64,000 nt of DNA from Gymnopus androsaceus JB14 (GCA_009733575.1 ML769491.1:1-64000); one strand, 5' to 3'; shown: positions 49,691-62,030, counted from the stretch's first letter. Numbers and translations: made by a program. The notes: a model not told the origin generated them from the letters alone.

Positions 49691-50398
49691 ATCTATGGTC
49701 AGACTAGAGCTGACTAGAGTATTTCTTTGGATATCATGAACCCGTATCACTTAACACTTATATGAGGAAAAATGCGTTTTCGATGACCTTTCGATAGGCC
49801 ATACGTAGTAATTTTTTCAAGGTCGATATTAGTCCAATAGCGTCCATCTTGCGACTCCTCTGTCCAGATCATTATCGATGTATATATAATTATATACAGT
49901 GAATCTTATCGCAAACAGAATTGATTTGAACGGGTCGCGACGATGGGCGTGAGCCAAATACTTAGTATATTCGCTGTTTGAATTGCCACTACCATTATCG
50001 GTACTTGCTATTTATGCAGATTCATGCACTCAAATTCTACGCAGGGATAGGCAGTCTTCGTCTGGCTCCTAAATGCAACAGATTCCCTGGTACAGTCATC
50101 CGAGAGTTTGACTGGGACCTACTATTAACATGGGGAAATTATTACAGTAACAAAGGGTCCACCTTATGCAACCTTATGGCTATACATAGTCGGTGCAAAT
50201 GACTTACCACATCAAAATTGCAGAGAATTTGAAGGCCGGCTCATAGATTCGAAAGCCTGGAGCGAGTTTCGGGAGTATCAAGTATGATAAGTAAATAGAA
50301 TCGTTGAAGACTAGTTGAAGCAAAGGAGAAGATTGAACGAGATTGTACGCGTGTCATGAGTCAGCGTCAATGGCGTCAAATTTGTTTCTCCTACCACG
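49691..50398. other. F-box relic 3' flank and promoter of copy D
   Basis: The first 450 bases are homologous to the flank after copy C. The rest lies upstream of copy D, with no separate gene visible. Confidence 0.5.
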
Positions 50399-51671
50399 AT
50401 GATGGAGAGACGAGTACTCAACGAACTCATAGACTGTATCCTCGATAACCTTTACTCTGATACAGCTACTCTTCTCAATTGCGCGCTAGTTGGAAGAGCC
50501 TGGGTTCGCTCCTCGCAGCGTGGTATCTTCCGAGAAATCGTTCTCAAATTGCCCTTGACGGCCTTTATAGTGTTCCCGACCGTTATGGATGCATATTTAA
50601 AGGCAACTAGGCGTTTGGATGCATCATTCTCCGAGAAACCTTATCTGGCATCGTATGTTCGGATTTTGGAACTTCGGTCGTTTGCACAATTCAACGCTGC
50701 CCCGCCTGAACACGCGGTATATGTTGCTACAGCTAGCCTAGTTCGACGGCTCTCCAACTTGAACAGTTTATCATTCTCTTCCGTATCCTGGGAGAGCCTA
50801 CCTCCTTTGCTGCAAGCAGCCTTGACCGAAATATGCAAGGCTCCTTCAGTAACTCGGCTCTCTGCTATCCACTTCAACATCTCCACATTCGTGGAAATGG
50901 CATCTATTCTCAGCTGTATGAAGAATTTGAAGGTACTCCACATCAACGTGCTTTGCGATGATTGGAATGTGCCAAATTCTCTCTCAGAGTTGGAGATTGA
51001 GGAGGCTAATCTTCCACCTCAAAGTATACAGCTTGATGAATTGCGGCTAGACATCAACGAACCTTGTTTCATGGACTGGTTCCAGCAAGACTCCTGTCCC
51101 ATTGGAGTCCGCAATCTAAATCATTGAAGATCCCCAGCCAGATGGATATGGCGACTTTACAGTACTTTGGCACCGGCCTTAAAGATGACGTTGCACGGAT
51201 GGCATCCAGTCGATCAAGGTGTGCATGGTCTGAAATTCCAATTCATCTTACACTTTGGATTAACTATGCACTGGTTTTACTTCACAGCTTTGAATTTTGC
51301 TCATCTTACCAACCTACGCTGCTTATCCTTGGTACTCCTGTATCAGACAGAAACCGATAACCCTGTTCCTTGGATCCAAGGCCCTCTTCAAGCAACTCCT
51401 AAACTCGCGAGGAAATAAATCTCCTTTTCCAACATCTGACTATTGGTTTACGCGTTACGGACACATTGACCCCTCGTCATTGGAATCAATGGTCTGCATT
51501 TGATACACTGCTCGGGAAGCCAGCGTTTGCTTCCCTCGACACGGTGGACTTCAATCTTGCTCCATATCCAGGTTATCTAAAGATTCCCGATGGTGCTAGC
51601 AAGCTACTCAGTGAGAAGCTTCCGTTCTTGGAGGGATCAGGGGAAGCTGGTGGTGCGGGTTGAAGGATTAG
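50399..51671 (+). pseudogene. F-box-like family, copy D (frames broken)
   Basis: The first 242 codons are open from the ATG at 50399: VLNELIDCILDNLYSD, LLNCALVGRAWVRS, KPYLASYVRILELRSF, SLVRRLSNLNSLSF, MDWFQQDSCPIGVRNL. Compared with copy C one A is missing near 51121, so the frame stops at 51127. Further shifts occur near 51180 and in the last lines, where an extra G before AAGCTGGTGG changes the LVVQ end. The end homologous to the stop of copy C lies at 51669-51671. Confidence 0.75.
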
Positions 51672-53620
51672 ATTCGCTCGGGTTTTACTAGTGACTGATC
51701 AAGCTGGAGTATTTTTTGAGTATCTTGTAAACGGTATCAGGTATCTTACTTTTGGCGGACCAATCAAGTCGATGTTTTTTCAGTTGATATTAGTCTAATA
51801 GCGATCACAAACCGTCTGGTTCGAATTCGTATAATGTATAATTGCTTGTATATGGGAATCTCGTTGCAGGCGATGAAGAAGGTAAAGAGATAAACAAGAA
51901 TTGATTTAAACGCGTCGCGACGCGTTCGTCCAAGCCTGCTGGCGGGCGTGTGAACCAAAGATAGTCTAGCACCACTACCACTTTCGGCTCTTGTTATTTA
52001 TGCAGATTCTCGAATTCTACGCAGGCATAGCCGGTCTCATCTAGCTCTTAAACGAAGCCAAAAACTCCCGGAGCAGTTGTCGGAGTGCTCAATTGGGACC
52101 AGAATGCTGTTAAAGTGTATCAAGTGAATTATGGATCAATCGTTACAAAGGTAGTTCTTTCACTCTATGACGAAGAAAAAGGCTGAAAGTAGTCCGGATA
52201 GACATCTCGATCCTTTCCACCTCATTCCTAGCTTCCTTTCAAGCCACCTCATGGCTCCTCTCACAAGCCTTTCAACCATACACAGTCTTGAATCCCGATG
52301 CCAAAGGATCTCGACTCCCGCGCAAAATCGTTCTTGCATATAACGTAGAATGTAATACAGGGGCTTGTGGCTAGGAAGGAGCAGACCATACATTTGCTGA
52401 TTGAGTGTAGATGGATTTGAGGAATTTGAGGTGGCCGTGGCGTTGAGCTCTGCAACCTCATCTCATTTCTCATTTCTTCCAAGTCGCGAATCGTTAGTCC
52501 TCATGATCAACAACCCGCCCGCTCCTCTCTAAACTCCATTCTCCAGGATATACAACCCTCGGACTCTTCAGTTCGGTATTCACGACTGCGGTATTACCGC
52601 TGCTCCGTTCGCTTTTCTACCCGTACAGCTTGGAATCACATATCGCTGTATTCCCTTATCCAGTGATTCCGATTGCAATTCCTCTTCTGACTCTTGGATG
52701 TTGTGCTTCCGTCTACGAGGCGTAGCTGCTGGTACACCCAAACTTCTGAGCTGGGACACCAACTCCGAGTCGTAAACGCGCTGGCTTAATCATTCAAATT
52801 GATATGGACCTCGATGTACGTCTTATGTCTTCTTTCCCGTCCTCTCATTCCTTTGTTCCGCATAGGCTGCAACTGACTCTCTGATATGACAGACAATCAA
52901 GCATTCAACAAGAAGCAAAAAATCGGTCTAACTTTGGTTTACAGTATCCATCTTACACGCTTTTTAGCTCCGATTTTTCGTTCTTTACGAGCTGTTGCGG
53001 ATTTCACCGAATACCCATCCCAAAACATCTTTGCCCGTCGATCCCCTCGTCTCGGACTCGAACCTAGAGGTGATTAGCGGCATCAGCACTATCTCTCTTG
53101 CTCCTGCTCCTCCAACTCCGATTCCGATTGCGGTGGTGGTAGTCGTGGTCACCAAGAACCCAAACCCGAGCCCTTCGTCTGGCCCCCCCGACTCAGGCAT
53201 CTCAACGAAAACAAAATACCGCTTCATCGAGGTCCAAGTCCAAGTCATCTTGGGAGGCGTCTCCTCTCATCTCATCGCGATCGAATGGGTTTTTTACCTG
53301 GTGATATATAACACGTTGATGTTACGAATACGAATGGCATGTTCCCGCTGAGTCCCTCGAAGCCCAGGCTGACAGAAGCGCGTCTTCGAGTCGAGCGAGT
53401 CGAGGGATTGTCAGCGTTAATGTCAGTTAGCTTTTGCTGATGGAACACTCTCAGGCAGCACCTCGCTCCCGCTCTATCTATCTTACATCTGCACAATCTC
53501 CTGCAGTCAGTTTCATCGACACCTTTACCTACAGCTCTCTTCACACCTCCTAAACTTGCCGGATGGACACGGCCACTATGTGAATGCATTGAGCACTCCT
53601 CATCGGGTCCAATGGCCTGG
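51672..53620. other. gene-poor stretch
   Basis: The first 450 bases are diverged 3' flank of the F-box unit. Between 52480 and 53590 no frame longer than about 120 codons is found and frames on both strands overlap. I see no domain or consistent splice model. Confidence 0.4.
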
Positions 53621-53692
53621 GCGTGATAAGCTCTTTGAGAAGCCCGAGTTTGCTTTACTTGAAGTGGTGGAATTCAAGCTATAGGAGTCAGG
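53621..53692 (+). pseudogene. F-box-like family 3' fragment
   Basis: AAGCTCTTTGAGAAGCCCGA, GTTTGCTTTACTTGAAGTGG and TGGAATTCAAGCTA correspond to the LLEKPEFASLETVDFKL part of the other copies. Only this piece of about 70 bases is recognisable. Confidence 0.6.
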
Positions 53693-54239
53693 ATCGTGGG
53701 GAACTACTCATGGAATCTGGAAAAGACGAAGCGCGAAACGAAGTAGCTACTGAGGATGTGCTTCCCGTGTTTTGCTGTTCCCGCATAGAATTGATCTTGA
53801 TATGGCTGAAGAGCTTCGTGAGCTCCCAGTGGCGTTCATTGTTCAACGAGAAGCAGGAACAAGAAAATGGCTCAGATCCACATAACTTCATACTCTCGAC
53901 CTGAGTATGCTTTCCTTTCGTTTTCCTTTCGTTTTTCCGTTTTTCCGTTTTACCGGGGGGGTTTGAATCTCTCTGCGTGTGCTTCAAGAAAGCAAACCCT
54001 AACGCCAACTTCGCAACGCCCAGCATCCGTCCAATCGTGTTCAGCAAGTAGGATCCGTCGGCGATATATATGATGTATTTAATTTTGTAAGTTGAAGCAG
54101 ATCCATACAACGAGAGCTTAGCTAAGACACTACTAGAATTACAAAAATACTATTACAACGTCCTGAAGAGGATGTATCGTACTGCGATGGGTACGACCGG
54201 GTGGCACTCTCCAATACCAACCCCTAAAAACCTAAAAGT
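53693..54239. other. gene-free stretch
   Basis: A 93-codon plus-strand frame and its antisense shadow have no known features. A TTTCGTTTTCCTTTCGTTTT pyrimidine tract lies near 53916-53940. Confidence 0.4.
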
Positions 54240-55148
54240 ATATTGAGAATTTTGTATTGTACAACGGGATTAGCTTGGTTGTCCGGTGACTCTGAGTCTA
54301 AGGATTCCCGAAGACAATATTTCTGGGCCTTCTGGAGTCGGGATCTCTCTGGAGTACGCGTCCGATGAATGCCCACTAGTACACAAGCAAGTCAATCGAT
54401 AGTAATCATGCAAGATCTACTGCTATTACATACGTTGAGAAAGCCTCCATCGCCAATAAGAGAAAATATCCCCGCACGAAAGGCATACACTTGATACCTG
54501 TAGATTTTTGGGAGAATAGTAGAGATATTTAATCGTATGAACGGTCGAAAGGAATGGATGGTCGACTCACGAAGCGGATCCAATTTTCAGCTTGTAGTTG
54601 TAAGTCCGGACATCCCAGTCGATACCTTGTCTACCTTCAAAGTTGATGGAATGTCGGGAGTAGCAGACCACATAGTTCCAGCGGGGGTCCTGGGCTCTGG
54701 ACTCGATCATGAGATCTTGAGTCCACCTTTCACGTCCCTTTGAAGACCCAAAGAATGCATTAGCACCGATGTATATAAGTATTAGTATCGGATTCATTAC
54801 TTACCGCTTTGTCGTCGAAACCGCTGAAGAAGTTCCACAGCTTCTCAGCGACTACGATGGCAAGTGAGATAGCCGCAATGACAGTGCCAGCTGACACCTC
54901 TCGAGTCAGGCTCAATCGTCAAGGTGGGCTCAACAAGGAAAGTGAGAGGAGCGTTGATCTTCTTGGCGGCGGCCCAGAACTTTTCCCAGTCAGCGTCAGT
55001 GGCTAGGTCGGAGTCGTTCGTGCCTGAGTGAGAGCCGAATCGACCTCGTCAATGTGGACGAGCCCTGATTCTCTCGGAGAGCTGTGATAAGCACAGAGAG
55101 AGGAAAGTTGTCTTTGCCCGTGGTGAGCTCAGTACTAGTGGAAGACAT
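54240..55148 (-). pseudogene. small unrecognised protein gene with frame breaks
   Basis: The start is at 55148 (MSSTSTELTTGKDNFPLSVL). The readable parts are HIDEVDSALTQAR, DADWEKFWAAAKKINAPLTF, GTVIAAISLAIVVAEKLWNF, then an intron near 54800-54745 and KGRERWTQDLMIESRAQDPR, DWDVRTYNYKLKIGS, and YQVYAFRAGIFSLIGDGGFL. One-base shifts are needed near 55020 and 54895. The family is unknown to me. One hydrophobic segment (IAAISLAIVVA) is visible. Confidence 0.55.
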
Positions 55149-56579
55149 GTTATGAGAGTCCAAATTGACGATTTCAACACAGGAAAGCAGGCCAGCTTTT
55201 ATACCACTACCGACTCGATCCAAATAGCTCAGTAGTGTATTTGGTTAAATGCAAGGTCATTCCATCGGCTGGCAAAGATCCGGTGAAGAAACGGTGCAAA
55301 GGAAGAGAGAAGGTCGGAATTGTGTCGGCAGGCATACTAGAGACGCGTCGTGTGCTAGTCGAAGGGAAAAGTATCCGAGCAACAGCAAGAGATGTATAGT
55401 GGTGCATACGACGCAAATATATATTGAGTCAGGAGGCCCATGCTCTCCGCAGAGAAATAGATTGTGCGGAGCAGTCTCCGCAAGAGCTAGAATAGGAAGG
55501 AAGTTTGGGGTTGAAAAGGACGAGTAGAAACGGGGATAAGACGAGGGGTATCCTGAATTGTGCGAAGCAGCAAGTGTCCGTACGCAAGCCACAATTGGGT
55601 TAACCGTGGAATTACTGCCATCTGAGTGTGTCATCCGAGTGTGCCACTCGCGTCATTGGGATGGAACATCTGCGAGCCATTCGCTTCCGTTGAAATTTCG
55701 CCTGGATAGACTGAAGCTGAGCAAGTCAGCCGGCCAAGTCAAGACTTGCGCTGTATTCCCAGTGGATGATGCGGAATTTGTCCATATGGCTTCTTGTATT
55801 CGCAAATCTAGATAGTGTAGTGGCGTTACAGGCAACTTGCAGTAGTACAACGCCACAAGTTCATCATCGACTTATCCGTGTTGCTTGGAATGAAGCCTGA
55901 GTAAACTGAAGTAGCCTGTGCGGCGCCTGAAGATGTTCATGCTAAGTTATTGCTTATGTCAAGGAGAGGAAAGTACGGGGCGTGCTTGAATCTTGGACCG
56001 ATACTTGAATAAGATGAGATATTTCAAGTATGAAGTCGACGTTGCTCAGGGATGTGGCATGATGATGGTATGAGCTCATAAACTGACGGCAAGCGCTTAT
56101 TTGCTCGGTATGGGTGTGGAGGGATCTGCGCAAGGTCAATGTCATGCCGGAGCTGTGTTCTGGGCACCAACTGGGCACGCATCTCAGTCCTCATACAGCC
56201 AACAGCACACTAACGTACAGAGGCATTCTCTCCGGGTTGATGCACTTTTCGAAGAAGCCAGTTTTGGGTATATTCGATACTGTTATTTACATGGATTTCA
56301 ATGAAATAGAATATTTCACACAACATATGTACTTCGAGAAGCCATATTATCCAAGTCGAAGTCTCCATATTCCTTTAGAATGCCTGCGAGCTGCATTTCA
56401 GGAGCAATAGTCCGATACCCCTGCGAGGCATGTTCCATCCCAGCCATGTTGATTACAAACCGGGATAGGAGGGGAATAAGGGAGCCTTGATACCGATATT
56501 CTTCAATCGTCAACTTGTTTAGAACCAATGCTTGTCCCAATGTCGAGCATGAAGGAGAGGGTAAAAGCCCCATAATCCC
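55149..56579. other. gene-free or decayed stretch
   Basis: Frames of 60-125 codons overlap on both strands without domain features. The part 55950-56570 may be a decayed 3' continuation of the sugar-transporter relic next to it, but I could not confirm a motif. Confidence 0.35.
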
Positions 56580-57000
56580 AGTTACCCCGTAATCAAATTA
56601 TCTCGATCACAAAGAGAAAGGGCTGGTGGAATCCAAGATGAACACGATGCTAGAGACGATGACTGGATCAATGGCGGAGAATTTCAGCGGCAGCAGTCTG
56701 CATTGCGATACCGACACATAAAATGGCACAAGAAGAAATGATAGAATTACAGTAGAACGGTGTTAATAGAGCTACAAGCAGCACATACCCATCGATGACC
56801 AATCCAATCTGCAGTGTAACCACTGCTCAGAGCACCGAAGAAAGTTCCAGCAGAGAGGATGGAAACGGCCAAGGACTCTGTTGAGGAAGTAATGGCGTAG
56901 GGAGTAGTATGGCTACCAGTAGCGTATCCGAAACGTTGCGAGCCAGTTGGGCATCGCAATAACCCCACTAATAACAACGGTGTCGTAGCCACACAAGATA
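56580..57000 (-). pseudogene. sugar transporter (MFS) relic
   Basis: On the minus strand FGYATGSHTTPYAITSSTES, LAVSILSAGTFFGALSSGYT and ADWIGHR match the first two transmembrane segments of fungal hexose transporters, including the DxxGRR-like loop. A short intron gap later ILCVGIAMQTAAAEI matches the third segment. The reading then meets stops. Only the N-terminal quarter remains. Confidence 0.7.
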
Positions 57001-57144
57001 AAAGTTATTTATTTTGCGAAGAGACGAGACGACAATTATGGTAAAGTGAGAATGCATAGGAGAAAAAAAAGAAGACACGGTATGCCCGTGTCGACGATAG
57101 AGTATGCACAAAAATACTTCGATCTGACCAGAGCCCAACCCAAC

Positions 57145-58458
57145 CTAATCATCCTCTGTTTGCACTACTAGTTTCCCCGACTTCTCCAATAACGGAAATT
57201 TCTCAATGAGTAACTCCTTGACTTGAACACAGCTCGGAGTTGATTGATTGGCATATATCGACCTGACTAGGTTGAATTCCAACGTTTCGAGTGAAGCAAA
57301 CTCTGGCTTCTCAAGCAACGCATCAATCGCAGACCAAGAGTTCCAACCATGAGAATCCAGTGGGTCATCATGCGATGGGGATAGAACGATCCTCAAACAT
57401 TGTAGAGGGGGCTTTCCATCCTTGTCAAGAAGAGGTCTGAAGAGAGCCTGGATTATAGATACAGCCGTAACTGAAACTGTCTGCCATAGATTCAGGTGTA
57501 GGGTACGCAGGTTGGGTGTGTATTCAAGATAGTTATTTGAGTCTAGGAAAGATAAGTGGAATTTAAATATAAGCGATATAAAAAAGCAGTTAGAGTCAAC
57601 AAACCTTCCACGTCCATAATGCAACAACCACAGTTCACTGAGAGTTTTGCCAACGTACTGCACTGGGCGTAACATTTCTGCAAACTCGGGAAAGAAGGCA
57701 CGAAGGGAGGAAACGGGAAGACGTCGATAATTGGCATGCGGGAAACGATCGAGACGCAACACCTGCAGATCCCTTATTTCGAATGGACATGAGTCCTGTT
57801 GAAACCAATCCATTAACAGGTGAGAATCGTTTGTGAACTCCAGTTCATCAAGCCGTATAGACCGAGGTGTCGTCCCCTCCGGAGTTGGATATTTCGAGCG
57901 ATTCTCAAGCGTCACTTTACAAGCAGCCAGTACCTTCAAACGCGTAGCATGGCTGAGGAAAGAAGTCAGTTCAGCATATCCATGAATGGTAAACTCAGTC
58001 AACGAGACGTGAGTCAGGGAAGGAGTCCTGAATAGGTCAGCCATAGCTTTTTTGAACGGAGCTGGCAGGCCGTCCCAAGAGACTCGACAGAACAATATTT
58101 GTTTCACGTTCGAAAGCCCTTCGACCAGAGTGGTCCACAAGTCAAAAAGAGCCAGTAGCACGACCCAATTCCCTATGGATGCTCTCCGAAGTTCTAGATA
58201 TCGAATATATGACGCCAGCGAAGGTTTTTCTGTCAATACTACAGCCAGGCTGTTGATTTTGTCTAAAAATCGCCAAGTAGTGGCTTCATATGCACCATTG
58301 TATCGATCGGGCATTTCAAGAATGAGTTCCCGGAAGATGCCACGCTGCGCTGAGCGAACCCAGGATCTTCCTACGAGTGCACAGTTGAGAAGCGTAGCTG
58401 TATCAAAATAGAGGTTGTCGAGGATACAGTCTACAAGTTCGTTCGGGAAACCCTCCAT
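57145..58458 (-). CDS. F-box-like protein, copy E, single open frame (437 aa)
   Basis: The ATG at 58458 gives MEGFPNELVDCILDNLYFD, an F-box-like domain that would recruit the protein to an SCF ubiquitin ligase through Skp1. The rest is a leucine-rich substrate-binding region without clear LRR spacing: LTHVSLTEFTIHGYAEL, PRSIRLDELEFTND, MDWFQQDSCPFEIRDL, NYLEYTPNLRTLHLNL, SGKLVVQTEDD. It is the only family member here with an unbroken frame. It keeps a former 62-nt intron (about 57602-57541) as coding sequence. One inserted base just before it makes the total 63, so the frame stays open. Its start faces the SMN gene 133 bases away. Confidence 0.75.
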   Translation of the reverse strand: MEGFPNELVDCILDNLYFDTATLLNCALVGRSWVRSAQRGIFRELILEMPDRYNGAYEATTWRFLDKINSLAVVLTEKPSLASYIRYLELRRASIGNWVVLLALFDLWTTLVEGLSNVKQILFCRVSWDGLPAPFKKAMADLFRTPSLTHVSLTEFTIHGYAELTSFLSHATRLKVLAACKVTLENRSKYPTPEGTTPRSIRLDELEFTNDSHLLMDWFQQDSCPFEIRDLQVLRLDRFPHANYRRLPVSSLRAFFPEFAEMLRPVQYVGKTLSELWLLHYGRGRFVDSNCFFISLIFKFHLSFLDSNNYLEYTPNLRTLHLNLWQTVSVTAVSIIQALFRPLLDKDGKPPLQCLRIVLSPSHDDPLDSHGWNSWSAIDALLEKPEFASLETLEFNLVRSIYANQSTPSCVQVKELLIEKFPLLEKSGKLVVQTEDD

Positions 58459-58591
58459 GATGGCGCTAGAAGGAAAGGAGAACAATTTTGACGCCCGTGA
58501 GCTTCAGGCTTTCTTTGTTCAGCTCCCAATGTCCATGAGGCCCGTGGTCTCTTATCGATGATATTACCCTTCCAGTACGAATTGACCTCAA

Positions 58592-59697
58592 ATGCCGTTT
58601 CAGAGGCATCCAAAGTCTACCCAGCAAAAAAACGACAAGACATCTACAACCAAACCGTCGTCTAAAAAGCGCAAAAGAAAGTCCCGACACAGTTCGAGTG
58701 TAGGGAACTCTGCTCCGCAGAGAGACGGATACGACGATGAGGATGCAGATTTTTTGGAAGTTGAAGAGAGCAGGGAACTCACACATTCGGAAATATGGGA
58801 CGATTCCGCACTTATTGATGCTTGGAATGCGGCGGCTGAGGAATATAAGGTATAAGAGTCCTTCTCATCTATTATTCGAGATGGCTAATAATATAATCTA
58901 GGCATACAATGGACCAGATAAAGGCTGGAAAAATGAACCTGTCCACAAGTCCCCATTGTCAGTTTATTCAGTTTTCATTCTGTTTGTATCTCTTCGCTCA
59001 ATATTTCAAATTACAGATGGTATAACTACGCCTCCGCCTCCTTCCTAAAAAGCAAAAGAAATCCCAGCTTTCGTCTCCGACTGTTTTCGCTGGTCCTTCT
59101 TTAACTGCCTCTGTCGAAGAAACGACCGTTAACGGCGTCAACGCAGGTTCCGAGACAACTCCCGAATCTGACTCAAAACCCATCGATTTCAACACATTTG
59201 TTCCAACATATGATGCAGCGCTATCTGTTGGTGGTGCTTCTGGATCTGACCTCCCAGCGTACGCTGCAGCGCTACTGCTCTTTCAGTACAACCTGCACAA
59301 ATCGGTAAGCCAGGAAGAAGCGTTCAAACGTGCTCTAGAAGCAACTTATTGGAGTGGCTATTGGACTGCGGTGTATCATGTACGGTTTTGATATCTTCTT
59401 TGATACACGACGCTGATCTTCCAATGACAGATGAAAGGTTCAGAGTCAAGGTTGGTTGAAGAGAAAAATGATACACCAAAGGCAGATGAAGAGCCCCAAT
59501 CTACTGTAGAGGATGATAAAGCTTTACTTGAGCTCCAAACAACTGCAGAGGAAGATAAGGCTATACTTGACATTGGAGATGACGGGGAGTTTGAAGGTGA
59601 AGATTTCGAGGAGGCTGAAGAGGATGAAAACGAAAATGAAGTGGAGATGGAGGTGGCGAACGGCCACGGAGTTGATTTTGTCTCTACTCAACGATGA
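58592..59697 (+). CDS. smn1: SMN (survival motor neuron) protein, fungal type
   Basis: Exons are 58592-58849, 58902-58957, 59017-59379 and 59431-59697. The introns are 52, 59 and 51 nt. HSEIWDDSALIDAWNAAAEE is the Gemin2-binding helix of SMN. SQEEAFKRALEATYWSGYWT is the C-terminal YG box used for oligomerisation. As in fission yeast there is no Tudor domain between them. SMN assembles Sm rings on spliceosomal snRNAs. The acidic tail after the YG box (EGEDFEEAEEDENENEVEME) is unusual in length. In exon 3 one base is lacking near 59040: the correct frame begins at PKKQKKSQLSSPT but the splice leads into another. This may be a sequencing indel or an edge I have missed. Confidence 0.8.
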
Positions 59698-59993
59698 TCT
59701 GTACGTTTGCGAACATTTTTAACATATAGCCTGATATCTGATATCGTATGCCAGTATGAAGCTATATAGGTGAGTACTTCCTTTGGACTGTTAGATTAAG
59801 TAGTAGTACGCCTGGACTACGTTTGTCGTAGAGCTAAACATCTGAGAAATGAAATCTATTGACGGCGCCTCAGTCCGGTAGCTCGGTCCGGAAGGTGCAT
59901 CCACGTGGGTGAAGTTTGAAATTTCGCGTCGGGATTCGCGCCATTTTTTATCTTTCGTCCATCTTCTACTTCCATAATCCCTTCATTCAACTA
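59698..59993. promoter_or_regulatory. region between SMN and the Dbf2-type kinase
   Basis: It is 296 bases long and should contain the SMN 3' UTR and the kinase promoter. GGTCCGGAAGGTGC and CCACGTGGG (an E-box-like palindrome near 59901) are visible. No gene is seen. Confidence 0.35.
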
Positions 59994-62030
59994 ATGCCGA
60001 CTCCTCCTCGATCGCCAAAGAAGGAGATCTCTGGCCTCCCCCGCCATTTGGAAAATGAGTATGGCCAATATTTCCGAGATATTCATATGGATACTGCGAA
60101 AGGTGTCCCGCCATCCGCTGGCGGCTTTGGGGACATTCACATGAACACGGCCAAAGGTCTTAATTTTGCCAACGACATTCGAATGGATACCGCAAAAGCT
60201 TCTTCATCGTCTGTATCTACTATCAAACAATCTGGTCTGCCTTTGAAAGACAGGGAGATCCTGGAGAGTTCCGAGGTCAAACGGAAAGCAACTGTAGCTC
60301 AATTATGTGAGTATCGGGTGTTCTGTCTCCGATCTTGACTTGACGAAGACTTGTGTGTGTAGATTTCCTTGATTACTACTTTCAAACACTTGGATATATC
60401 GCTGCACGCAAGGAGCGTCGCGCTTTATTCGACAAGGACACTGTAGACCGTGGTCTCACCGTTTCGGAGACTGCAAAAGAGTTCAAATCATACTGTGGAC
60501 GAGAGCGTGTTCTTCTACGGAAACGTCGCGCTAAATTGCGTGTAGATCAGTTCCACATCATTGCTCAAGTGGGTCAGGGGGGTTATGGTGAAGTCTTCCT
60601 CGCTCGGAAACAGGAGACTGGCGAGGTATGCGCGTTGAAAAAGATGAAGAAACGGACATTGCACAAGATGGATGAGGCGAGTGAGATAACTGCTGATATT
60701 CAATCTTGACTGACCAGTTTATAGATCCGCCACGTACTTATTGAGCGAGATATTCTGACCGCTACAAAGACACCGTGGCTTGTTCGTCTCCTCTACGCTT
60801 TCCAGGATCCCCAGCATGTCTATCTAGCCATGGAATACGTGCCGGGAGGCGACTTTCGTACACTTCTCAACAATTCTGGCGTTCTGAAAGAAGAGCATGC
60901 CCGGTTCTATATTAGCGAAATGTTCGCTGCCGTCAACGAGCTTCACAAGCTCGGCTTACATACATCGTGATCTCAAACCCGAGGTATGTTGGTCAGCCCT
61001 GTATTCTTTGCTTGAACACCATCGATCTGGTCTCGTAGAACTTCCTCGTGGATGGTACCGGTCACGTCAAGCTTACCGACTTTGGATTGGCCACTGGTGC
61101 TCTAAATCCCAAACGCATCGAATCTCTAAAAGTCAAGGTCAGTGCATCGCAATCCAAACTTTAGCTGCTCGCTGATTCCGCGTCTGTATAGCTTGACAAG
61201 GTCAAGGATAACCAAGTCGTACATCGGTCCACTCTGGAACGTCGATCTATATACCGCTCTATCCGCAATGAAGATCCTCGTTATGCAGACTCTATCGTTG
61301 GCTCTCCAGATTACATGGTACGAAGTTCCGTCTTTGCCTCAGTTCTGTCCCTAACGTTGGTATCCCAGGCCCCTGAAGTCCTTCGCGGAAAGCCCTACAG
61401 CTACTCGGTCGACTACTGGTCTCTTGGATGCATATTCTTCGAATTTCTCGCAGGCTTCCCTCCATTCAGCGGAAGCACTCCTGAGGAAACATGGACTAAT
61501 CTCAAAAACTGGACTACTGTACTGCGCCGCCCTGAATATGACAAGCCTGAAGACCTGATCTTCAACTTGACCGACGTTGCTTGGGACGCTGTTACTCGGT
61601 GCGTTCATTCCTTCTTCATAGCCAATCTAATTGAATATTGATGTCTTTGTACAGTCTCATCGCCCATGCTAGCTCACGTTTCTCTACCCTCTCCCAAGTT
61701 ACCTCCCATCCCTTTTTCTCCGAATGCACGCCTCCAGTCCACTGGGAAGACCTCCGTTCCACCCGCGCACCCTTCGTTCCAGCTCTCGACTCTGAAGTCG
61801 ACACGGGCTACTATGACGATTTCACGTCACTCGAGGATATGGCCAAGTATGCAGAGGTTCGGGAAAAGCAGAAGAATGTGGATAAGGTGAAAGAAAAGGA
61901 AGAAGAATTCGGGAGAGGGGTTTGGGTTGGGTTTACTTTTGGTAAAAATGGGCCTGGTGCTAATGTTGGGAAGCTTGGGGGACTGGGAGAGGCGTATGGA
62001 GATGATGGGGCTTTGGCCACGATATTCTGA
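59994..62030 (+). CDS. dbf2: NDR/LATS family kinase, Dbf2/Sid2 type (about 571 aa)
   Basis: Seven exons: 59994-60306, 60363-60676, 60725-60983, 61039-61137, 61192-61317, 61369-61598 and 61655-62030. The second intron has a GC donor. FLDYYFQTLGYIAARKERRA is the Mob1-binding N-terminal region of Dbf2-type kinases. The kinase has VGQGGYGEVFLA, ALKKMKKR, HRDLKPE, TDFGLATG, the long insert with KVKDNQVVHRSTLERRS, VGSPDYMAPEVL and, at the end, APFVPALDSEVDTGYYDDF. It drives mitotic exit and septation in the MEN/SIN pathway. The N terminus repeats DIxMxTAK three times. In the catalytic loop the DNA has GGCTTACATACATCG, one T more than LGYIHRD requires, which breaks the frame at about 60955. Confidence 0.88.

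Noticed and set aside
52480..53590. Overlapping frames of 60-118 codons on both strands
   Set aside because: No motif, no consistent codon pattern and no splice model. Treated as non-coding.
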